NCBI GenBank assembly: GCA_009776995.1
Contig: WRMR01000007.1
Span: 1 to 29,013, forward strand
Reading direction: 5' to 3'
DNA: 29,013 nucleotides
Source of the DNA: Planctomycetaceae bacterium
GTDB lineage: Bacteria; Planctomycetota; Planctomycetia; Pirellulales; Thermoguttaceae
Part shown: positions 23,403-29,013 of the stretch, one piece after another
Numbering within the stretch: the stretch's first letter is position 1
How the letters are laid out: every line of letters starts with the position of its first letter
Notes under the pieces: model-generated
Told to the model about the DNA's origin: nothing
The model's input: only the letters and a program-made list of their open reading frames with translations
The model's database searches: none
Position numbers and translations under genes: made by a program

Positions 23403-24611
23403 TCAAAACCCGTCCGGGATGATGTGCCCCATGCGGTCGCGTTTGGTGGCCATGTAGTGCTCATTGAAAACGGTAACTTGTCCCATGATTGGAACCTGGT
23501 CCACCACTTCAAGATCGAAACCGCCATAAATGAAAGCGTCGGTTTTTTTGGGGTTGTTTGTCAACAGTCGCACTCTGCTGATGCCCAAGTCTTTCAAAAT
23601 TTGAATGCCGACACCATAATCGCGCAGGTCGGACTTATGCCCCAGGGCCAGATTCGCGTCAATAGTATCGAGTCCCTGATCCTGGAGCTTGTAGGCTTTG
23701 ATCTTTTCCGCAAGCCCAATGCCACGACCTTCTTGCGGCAAGTAAACCAGTACACCGCCGCCGTCTTCCTGCATTTTCCGCATGGCCAGGTGCAATTGGT
23801 CGCCGCAATCACAGCGAAGCGATCCGACCAAATCGCCGGTAAAGCAAGACGAATGCAGACGGACGAGCGGGGCGTCGATTTTGGAAATATCGCCCAGAAT
23901 GATGGCAATCGGCTCATCCTTTTCATATTGGATTCGATAAATGCGAATGATCCCAAGTCCGTATTTGGTTGGGAGATCGGACTCGGCAATACAATCAACG
24001 ATTTTTTCGCTCCGACGTCGATGTCGAATCAATTCTTCTATCGTAATGATTTTCAAATCAAATTTCTTTGCAATCTCAAACAGTTGCCCGGTCGAAGCCC
24101 GGTTGCCGGTCTCGTCGAGAATCTCACACAGCACACCTGCAGACTGTAATCCGGCCAGTCGGGCGAGATCGATCGCGGCCTCGGTGTGACCGGCGCGCCG
24201 CAGAACACCGCCTTCCTTCGCTTCGAGCGGGAAAAGATGCCCCGGTCGCACGAAATCGGACGGTTTCGCGTTTGGTGCAAGCACCGCAAGGATCGTCGTG
24301 GCCTTTTCTTGCGCTGTGATGCCGGTTTTCGCCGTGACGTGGTCAATCGGCACAGTAAACGCCGTTTGCAGAGGCGCGGTGTTATCGCTCACCATCGGCG
24401 GCAGTTCGAGCTTCCGGCACAATTCCGGCAAAATCGGCATACAAACCTGCCCGCGTCCGTGCGTCAGCATAAAATTGACCGTTTCAGCGGTCACTTTTTC
24501 CGCCGCGCAAATGAAATCGCCTTCATTTTCGCGTTCCTGATCGTCGGTCACGATCACGATTTCGCCATTTTTGATCGCCGCAAGCACTTCCTCGATGGAA
24601 GAATACATCAT
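23403..24611 (-). CDS. ribBA: Bifunctional 3,4-DHBP synthase / GTP cyclohydrolase II
   Basis: The 402-residue protein fuses the two entry enzymes of riboflavin synthesis. Residues 1 to about 200 form 3,4-dihydroxy-2-butanone-4-phosphate synthase (DDQERENEGDFICAAE, THGRGQVCMP, RPGHLFPL, GHTEAAIDL). From about 205 on is GTP cyclohydrolase II, with zinc cysteines in SSCFTGDLVGSLRCDCG, the loop LPQEGRGIGL, and YGVGIQIL and NNPKK near the end. Both active-site sets look intact. Two adjacent ATGs (24611 and 24608) follow GGTGG; either could start. No FMN-riboswitch-like sequence is seen in the 166-base upstream gap. nspC lies upstream on the same strand, with no obvious functional link. ApbE elsewhere in the window also uses a flavin product. 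Confidence 0.97.
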   Translation of the reverse strand: MMYSSIEEVLAAIKNGEIVIVTDDQERENEGDFICAAEKVTAETVNFMLTHGRGQVCMPILPELCRKLELPPMVSDNTAPLQTAFTVPIDHVTAKTGITAQEKATTILAVLAPNAKPSDFVRPGHLFPLEAKEGGVLRRAGHTEAAIDLARLAGLQSAGVLCEILDETGNRASTGQLFEIAKKFDLKIITIEELIRHRRRSEKIVDCIAESDLPTKYGLGIIRIYRIQYEKDEPIAIILGDISKIDAPLVRLHSSCFTGDLVGSLRCDCGDQLHLAMRKMQEDGGGVLVYLPQEGRGIGLAEKIKAYKLQDQGLDTIDANLALGHKSDLRDYGVGIQILKDLGISRVRLLTNNPKKTDAFIYGGFDLEVVDQVPIMGQVTVFNEHYMATKRDRMGHIIPDGF

Positions 24612-24777
24612 TTCACCACCACAATAAAATTTATCTGCAAAATTATCAACTCACAAGTGAACCGATAGCCTATTGATCGTTGATCCGGGCAACCGGGACG
24701 CCCAAAGCAGCGGAATACGCAATTTCTCATTTGGATGTGTACCAAACAATACAATGATAGTGCATTTTCGTGCTTTG

Positions 24778-25980
24778 TCACGACAGCCGGTTGCAAAAAT
24801 CGTCGTACCCAAACTGCCGTATGACTTTAAAATCGCCGCCGGGGATGTCGGAATCGCAGGAGACAATCGCGGGCAGTTGCAGGCCGTTGAACATCGTGTT
24901 CTTGCAGATCGTGTATTGCGACATGTCACCGAAGACGAGCCGGTCGCCGACGATGAGCGGCTTGCGGAACTGGTATTCGCCGATGATGTCGCCGGACAGA
25001 CAGGTTTTGCCGCCGACAATGTACTTGTACCGCCCGCTTTCGAGCGGTGCGTCGGCCAGTTCGATAACGCGACGCGCCCCGAGAATTTCCGGCGTGTAGG
25101 GCATTTCGAGCACGTCGGGCATGTGCGCCGCAGCCGACGTGTCAACGATGACGACGCACAGGTTATTCGGGTTGGCGATGATGTCGAGCACCGACGTGAC
25201 GAGAAACCCGGAGTACAGCACATGCGCTTCGCCCGGCTCCAGATAAATTTGCAGACCGGTGCGTTCCTTGAAGTCGATCAGCAGTTCGATGAGGTGCTCG
25301 ATGTCGTAACCCTGCCGCGTGATGTGATGTCCACCGCCGAAGTTGATCCACTTGAGCATCGGAAAATAGCGGTCGAAACGCTGCTCGACATGCAACAGCG
25401 TCCGTTCGAGCACGTCGGAGCCTTGCTGACAGATGGTGTGGAAATGAAACCCGTCCACACCGTCGAGCGACACGCCGTACAGACCGTCTTCGCGAATGCC
25501 GAAACGCGAACGGCTTGTGCAGGGGTTGTAAATTTCGATTTGCACTTCCGAATATTCCGGGTTGATGCGCAACCCGACTTCGATCTCACGGCCGCTATGA
25601 CTGAGCATCGGCTCGAAGGTTTTCCACTGGTTGACCGAGTTGAAAACAATCGTGTCGGCCACCGTGCAAAGGTAGTTCATCTCTTCCTTCGAGTAGGCCG
25701 GCGAATAGACGTGCAGTTCCTTGCCGAATTTCTCGCGGCCGAGCTGGGCTTCATAAATGCTGCTGGCCGTCGTCCCGGCCAGATAGGGCGTCATATCGTC
25801 GAACACGCCCCAGGTCGAAAAGGCTTTCAGGGCAAGCAGAATCTTTGCCCCGCTTCGCTCGGCGACCTGTTGCAACACCTCCATGTTGCGTCTCAGCCGC
25901 GCCCGGTCGATAACGTAATACGGCGTCGGAATGTCAAACGACGAATAATCAAAATTGGGAAGCGCAAACAGTGCGTTCAT
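24778..25980 (-). CDS. nspC: Carboxynorspermidine/carboxyspermidine decarboxylase
   Basis: The 400-residue protein is a fold-III PLP enzyme like ornithine and diaminopimelate decarboxylases. It has a PLP-lysine segment LLALKAFSTWG (K52), RFGIRE, GFHFHTICQQ, INFGGGHH, the phosphate-binding LEPGEA, and the second active-site block GKTCLSGD. The LALKAF lysine context and IPTPYYVID start are characteristic of NspC, the last step of (nor)spermidine synthesis through carboxy intermediates. ATG 25980 is preferred: GAGG lies about ten bases upstream, while the in-frame TTG at 25989 has nothing suitable. No carboxynorspermidine synthase gene is next to it. Codons 48-68, including the lysine, recur exactly at 28947-29013. 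Confidence 0.95.
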   Translation of the reverse strand: MNALFALPNFDYSSFDIPTPYYVIDRARLRRNMEVLQQVAERSGAKILLALKAFSTWGVFDDMTPYLAGTTASSIYEAQLGREKFGKELHVYSPAYSKEEMNYLCTVADTIVFNSVNQWKTFEPMLSHSGREIEVGLRINPEYSEVQIEIYNPCTSRSRFGIREDGLYGVSLDGVDGFHFHTICQQGSDVLERTLLHVEQRFDRYFPMLKWINFGGGHHITRQGYDIEHLIELLIDFKERTGLQIYLEPGEAHVLYSGFLVTSVLDIIANPNNLCVVIVDTSAAAHMPDVLEMPYTPEILGARRVIELADAPLESGRYKYIVGGKTCLSGDIIGEYQFRKPLIVGDRLVFGDMSQYTICKNTMFNGLQLPAIVSCDSDIPGGDFKVIRQFGYDDFCNRLS

Positions 25981-26064
25981 CTCATGCAAGCCTCTGGGTT
26001 AGGGGGTGGTGGGGCAGGGGTTAGTTCAAAGTGTAAAATGCAAAGTATGGAGTGTGGGGTAGCT

Positions 26065-26148
26065 GCGTTGCCTGCAACGCGCATGTCTTTGCCCTGTAAG
26101 GGCTACACATCATAGCCCAGGGTAAGCGGTACTCCGCGCAGCCCTGGG
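26065..26148. repeat. Cluster of palindromic repeats upstream of nspC
   Basis: Three hairpins follow each other: GCGTTG/CAACGC (26065-26080), GCCCT/AGGGC (near 26091-26103), and a nested one, CCCAGGG (26116-26122) with CCCTGGG (26142-26148) enclosing GCGG/CCGC. The nested unit is clearly related, in reverse orientation, to 28765-28797. Confidence 0.65.
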
Positions 26149-26154
26149 TCGATG

Positions 26155-26874
26155 TCATTGTTTATCAAAACCAAAAGTATCATTGTGGATCAGGAGTTCT
26201 TCGTCCTGCCAACTCGGAAGGGTTTCTCTTGTGTCAGGGTTACGCCAAAAGAATTCTATTGTTTCCACCACTTTCCGGAGAGCAGTTCCAAAAGAGTCCC
26301 CTTCATAGGAAGTGGTAAGGTATTTCATCGGAACGTCTTGCTCAAAATCGTTATTTTTTACTTTGGCCCAACCGGAAATCGTGTAAGACGCTTGTGTGGA
26401 ATTACTCGGCTCGATGTATTCCCAATGCAAATAAACTATCCGTGTTTGGAACGTCTTTAACGTAAGCAGTTGCCAAATTTTGACAGGATAGGTGATTAGA
26501 AATATAAGTGGAGCAACGTGGTGTAGCAATGCTTCTTGAATGAGTCCTTTCGTTTCCAACCGAAGTGGAGGCTCTGCTCCAAGGAAACGAATCCATATCC
26601 CCTCTCTGTAAATTTTGAGGATAGGACGTTGTCGTGCAAGTACCAGAAAAAATGATTCTATTACAAAGGGAAGAGCAAGTAAAGCCACAATCATCATTGT
26701 AATCCCCCCAACAAGAGCAGAGTCACCATTTGGTGGTTCACCAATACCGAGTAAGAATACTATTCCCATGACAAACCAAATAGCGACAAGCGGTCCGAGA
26801 AGTAAGACACATGCCCAGACCATCCACGTTCGACCATAGAACTGCGTTGCATACTTTTTCAATTTGGTATTCAT
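26155..26874 (-). CDS. Predicted membrane protein of unknown function
   Basis: ATG 26874 is chosen: AGAGGG lies just upstream, whereas the in-frame GTG two codons earlier overlaps it. The 239-residue protein begins with basic residues, then has two hydrophobic segments (about 16-45 and 55-80) that would span the membrane, with a short loop containing IGEPPNGD. A third hydrophobic stretch lies near 119-130 (VAPLIFLITYPV). The C-terminal 100 residues are soluble and rich in aromatic and charged residues. I do not recognise the family. It is flanked on both sides by palindromic repeat clusters and has no co-oriented partner close by. Confidence 0.75.
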   Translation of the reverse strand: MNTKLKKYATQFYGRTWMVWACVLLLGPLVAIWFVMGIVFLLGIGEPPNGDSALVGGITMMIVALLALPFVIESFFLVLARQRPILKIYREGIWIRFLGAEPPLRLETKGLIQEALLHHVAPLIFLITYPVKIWQLLTLKTFQTRIVYLHWEYIEPSNSTQASYTISGWAKVKNNDFEQDVPMKYLTTSYEGDSFGTALRKVVETIEFFWRNPDTRETLPSWQDEELLIHNDTFGFDKQ

Positions 26875-26939
26875 AAACACCCTCTTTCCATGGTAGCCAG
26901 CATCGCGCGCAACAGGAACAACCTCATTACCTCATTCCA

Positions 26940-26976
26940 CCTCATTTACAACCCACACCAAATGATGTAAATGAGG
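26940..26976. repeat. 11-bp inverted repeat
   Basis: CCTCATTTACA (26940-26950) and TGTAAATGAGG (26966-26976) are exact reverse complements around a 15-base centre. It lies about 65 bases upstream of the membrane-protein gene, a position suitable for an operator. A further CAACCTCAT upstream and TGAGGT words downstream extend the pattern. Confidence 0.5.
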
Positions 26977-27275
26977 TTGATAACACTGAGAGGCGCGCGG
27001 TCATCTGCTACTGAGGTTGTTTTGTTATTGTCAATGATGTGTCAATGAGGTTCTCTTTCTTAATGCGAACCACACGAAATATCGCGAACGACGCTAACAA
27101 CTTTAAAACCCTTTCGCATATTTCGCGAAGCCGGTACTCCGGCCAAACAACACTGGCGTGGTTCGCGTTAAAATCTCTTCGTGTTCCTTCGTGATCTTCG
27201 TGGTGAAATAATCACGAAATTCGTACCGGTATTATTGTCTCGAGTCACAGCGATATTGATTTTGTGTACCCGTAT

Positions 27276-27397
27276 TTATTGTTGCCGCGATGGCATGTTG
27301 AAACGTTAATCCCGGCGGGATACTCATTCTATCCCGGCGGGGTACTCGCTCTACCCCAGTCGTTCTACTCTCGCGGGATACTCGCAGTAACCCGCGA
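27276..27397. repeat. GGGATACTC-type repeat block, copy A
   Basis: A 60-bp segment (27276-27335) is repeated exactly at 28867-28926. It is followed by degenerate ~22-bp units built on CCCGGCGGGATACTC, and ends with a perfect TCGCGGG/CCCGCGA hairpin (27371-27397). Confidence 0.75.
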
Positions 27398-27489
27398 ACG
27401 ATGCTTTTTGACCACCGGCGATATATACCACACAACGCCAACATGCTGAAGTTTTAAAACAGCAGCCTGGAGCGTAAGCGACGGGTTGG

Positions 27490-28521
27490 TCAATCCTGCT
27501 TCCCCGATTCTTTATTGAGCATCAGCATTTTATGCAGGGTTGTGTTTTTAAGGAATTGAACACTGCCATCGCCTAAAGCGACATTGGCACCTTCAGTATG
27601 ATAACTGCTGATTCCCATAGCATCGACATTGATTCCCTTGCTGGCGGTTTCAAAGGAAATTTCTCGCGACGGATCCATCCAGTTGACGGGAATTCTGCGT
27701 TCCACAAGAAAAATGGTTTCGTCGGGCTTTTCTACATCGGTCATTGACCTCGTTTGCGATCCGAAAAATGCTGCCTCCGAACCATCAATGACCGAATAGA
27801 AACTGCCAGCCGGTGCAGGAACAGGATCAACTTCACGGGGTGAACCACTGGGACATCGAAAAACAGTTGGAGCTTCCGAATGAAACTGTCGGTTATATTC
27901 ACTGTCCCAGGGTTCGTCCAATCGGATTTTTTCGTACAAGGCGTTTTGTTCGATGTAGGGCAGAATCAAAACCCGCCAACTGTGCAGAGATTTGCCGTTT
28001 TCGTCAACTGTATAAGTGGGCGGAAATTGACCATACTCGTCATGATAATTGTGTAAAGCGAACATGATACATTTCATGTTATGGACACATTGCGTCCGCC
28101 GTGCAGTTTCACGGGCAGCAGGTACCGCAGGCAACAACAGGGCAACCAAAACGCCAACGATTGCTATGACGACGAAAAGTTCTACAATCGTAAAATTTGG
28201 ACGACTTTTCTGTTTCTCTTCCGATTTTTCTCGTGGTTTCCTGGCGGCATCGACCGCTGACCAAAAGATTGCCGCGATAAACAAGTAAAAAAGCCCGGCA
28301 AAGAGAAAGATGTGGATAAAATGAACACGTAGCGGCGCGTAAGAAAAGCGATCCCGAAAGAGAAGGCTGACAATAAGTACCGGTAAGAATCCGCTCACAA
28401 GGAACAACACGAAAAATCCGATAGCCGCTCCAATACGCTTTTGAAGCAGTTGCCCCAAGCCGGGCAAAATTAACGAGCAAAAACCATAAAAGGTATTGAT
28501 GGGACGTTCTGGTTCGTTCAT
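27490..28521 (-). CDS. DUF1559-like protein with an N-terminal membrane extension
   Basis: The 343-residue protein differs from ordinary DUF1559 members. About 95 residues come first, with a glycine-rich GFCSLILPGLGQLLQKR start and two or three hydrophobic segments (about 30-55 and 66-90). Then come a basic linker (ARKPREKSEEKQKSR) and the prepilin-like helix (NFTIVELFVVIAIVGVLVALLLPAV), starting near residue 108. The usual glycine before F is asparagine here, so prepilin processing is unlikely. The rest follows the DUF1559 plan (YHDEYGQFPP, LILPYIEQNALYEKI, FRCPSG, SSYHTEGANVALGDGSVQFL). The ATG at 28521 has no clear ribosome binding site, but a stop lies 12 codons upstream, so it is the only start. 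It is probably a multi-pass membrane protein; function unknown. Confidence 0.88.
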   Translation of the reverse strand: MNEPERPINTFYGFCSLILPGLGQLLQKRIGAAIGFFVLFLVSGFLPVLIVSLLFRDRFSYAPLRVHFIHIFLFAGLFYLFIAAIFWSAVDAARKPREKSEEKQKSRPNFTIVELFVVIAIVGVLVALLLPAVPAARETARRTQCVHNMKCIMFALHNYHDEYGQFPPTYTVDENGKSLHSWRVLILPYIEQNALYEKIRLDEPWDSEYNRQFHSEAPTVFRCPSGSPREVDPVPAPAGSFYSVIDGSEAAFFGSQTRSMTDVEKPDETIFLVERRIPVNWMDPSREISFETASKGINVDAMGISSYHTEGANVALGDGSVQFLKNTTLHKMLMLNKESGKQD

Positions 28522-28563
28522 TGGACTTATTGGGGGTAAAGGATTTACACTTGTTTACGACAC

Positions 28564-28710
28564 TCACGCTATAACCGTCACACGCATCTCACCATCGAAT
28601 GTGACAACTTCTCCGTTCGATATTTCAACAGAACGAATGCTTCTTCTGTCAAGCTTTGACAAAAGTGAGTAAATATGGTGAAGTAGCGTTTGCTTGTCGA
28701 ATGTACTCAT
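28564..28710 (-). CDS. Possible 48-residue small protein upstream of the DUF1559-like gene
   Basis: A minus-strand ATG at 28710 opens a 48-codon frame ending TGA at 28564. It lies 42 bases upstream of the DUF1559-like gene on the same strand. The peptide starts MSTFDKQTLLHHIYSLLSKL, an amphipathic helix. It continues with a basic turn and two short strands (SVEISNGEVVTFDG, EMRVTVIA), which looks protein-like. No good ribosome binding site precedes it. I do not recognise a family. It may be a real small gene co-transcribed with its neighbour. Confidence 0.42.
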   Translation of the reverse strand: MSTFDKQTLLHHIYSLLSKLDRRSIRSVEISNGEVVTFDGEMRVTVIA

Positions 28711-28724
28711 GGCAAAGTTTTGTT

Positions 28725-28946
28725 CGACCCTTTCAGGGTCGAAAATATTATTGGGGCACCGTTACCAGGGGCTGCGGGCTTGCGCCCTTACCCCTGGCTA
28801 TGGAATTCCGCCCCTGTGGGGCGATAACATTTCTGTGTCCCTTTGGGACTGCTTTGCGTATCCCTATTATTGTTGCCGCGATGGCATGTTGAAACGTTAA
28901 TCCCGGCGGGATACTCATTCTATCCCCACGGGATACTCGCTCTACT
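28725..28946. repeat. Mosaic of palindromic repeats, including repeat block copy B
   Basis: In order: CGACCCT/AGGGTCG hairpin (28725-28741); a nested hairpin CCAGGGG/CCCCTGG (28765-28797) enclosing GGGC/GCCC, related to 26116-26148; short CCCC/GGGG and CCC/GGG palindromes to about 28850; then the 60-bp segment 28867-28926 identical to 27276-27335 and its degenerate follow-on unit to 28946. No gene is supported here. Confidence 0.7.
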
Positions 28947-29013
28947 CCGGCCAGATAGGGCGTCATATCGTCGAACACGCCCCAGGTCGAAAAGGCTTTC
29001 AGGGCAAGCAGAA
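28947..29013 (-). pseudogene. Exact 67-bp copy of an internal nspC segment at the window edge
   Basis: Bases 28947-29013 are identical to 25775-25841 and run to the end of the window. On the minus strand they encode nspC residues about 48-68, including the PLP-lysine motif LALKAF. Identity stops abruptly at the boundary with the palindromic repeat mosaic, after CCGG. This is a truncated second nspC, a fragment, or an assembly artefact if the window end is a contig end. Confidence 0.7.

Larger units (their letters stand above)
26875..27489. other. Intergenic region with several repeat types
   Basis: This 615-base gap separates the membrane-protein gene from the DUF1559-like gene. It contains repeated CCTCATT words and an 11-bp inverted repeat (26940-26976). 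A TTCGTG tandem at 27177-27208 is shared with 3767-3798, and a ~120-bp palindromic repeat block lies at 27276-27397. GGAGCGTAAGCGA near 27468 is also found, in reverse, upstream of the DeoR gene. No gene is supported. Confidence 0.6.

Noticed and set aside
24612..24777. FMN riboswitch ahead of ribBA
   Set aside because: The 166-base gap shows none of the conserved RFN-type blocks I would expect, such as an AGGCTTC-like or GGGTG-like core.
24673..26115. Long plus-strand open frame (480 codons) antisense to nspC
   Set aside because: GC-rich codon use of nspC leaves the opposite strand open; no motif or ribosome binding site supports it.
27261..28946. Direct repeats considered as a CRISPR array
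   Set aside because: Repeat units are degenerate, palindromic and adjoining, without regular unique spacers, and no cas gene is present.

Overview
The window looks like a planctomycete (Planctomycetota) chromosome segment. The main reasons are two DUF1559-type proteins with the FTLVELLVV prepilin-like segment, a small secreted lipoprotein next to one of them, Tat-signal TIM-barrel proteins, several Gfo/Idh/MocA oxidoreductases, and an FHA-GAF-SpoIIE phosphatase. This assignment is an inference from gene content. No rRNA, tRNA or CRISPR array was seen.

Layout. (1) 1-4273: the left edge has the start of a minus-strand gene and the C-terminal relic of an IS4/Tn5-type transposase. Then come a Tat-exported TIM-barrel protein (727-1770), a 115-bp element with 13-bp inverted ends, the FHA-GAF-PP2C phosphatase (1949-3670), and a repeat-rich gap. 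(2) 4274-13703, all minus strand: ApbE, an exported sugar-isomerase-like TIM barrel, ThuA-like protein, fucose-isomerase-like protein, cytosolic TIM-barrel isomerase, Gfo/Idh oxidoreductase, FGGY sugar kinase and a DeoR-type repressor. A good sigma70-like promoter lies ahead of ApbE. (3) 14242-17509, plus strand: a near-consensus promoter drives a paralogue of the first Tat protein. A lipoprotein plus DUF1559 cassette follows; its DUF1559 gene has a run of 12 G near its start. (4) 17691-23263, plus strand: a tight six-gene run of Gfo/Idh dehydrogenase, zinc alcohol dehydrogenase, phosphotriesterase-family hydrolase, cytochrome c'-like protein, shikimate-dehydrogenase-like protein and cupin phosphoglucose isomerase. 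(5) 23403-29013, minus strand: RibBA, carboxynorspermidine decarboxylase (NspC), a membrane protein, and a DUF1559-like protein with its prepilin segment internal. Palindromic repeats follow, and the last 67 bases exactly copy an internal piece of nspC.

Blocks 2 and 4 together look like a carbohydrate or polyol catabolic locus. Oxidation would be by Gfo/Idh and Zn-dehydrogenases, ring-opening or lactone hydrolysis by the PTE-family enzyme, isomerisation by fucose-isomerase-like and TIM-barrel proteins, phosphorylation by the FGGY kinase, entry to glycolysis by the cupin PGI, and control by the DeoR protein. No transporter gene is visible, and the substrate cannot be read from the sequence.

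The most notable non-coding structure is a family of three ~120-bp palindromic, MITE-like elements (6860-6981, 15453-15574, 17555-17672). Each sits between co-oriented genes. Two of them, in inverted orientation, bracket the lipoprotein/DUF1559 cassette.
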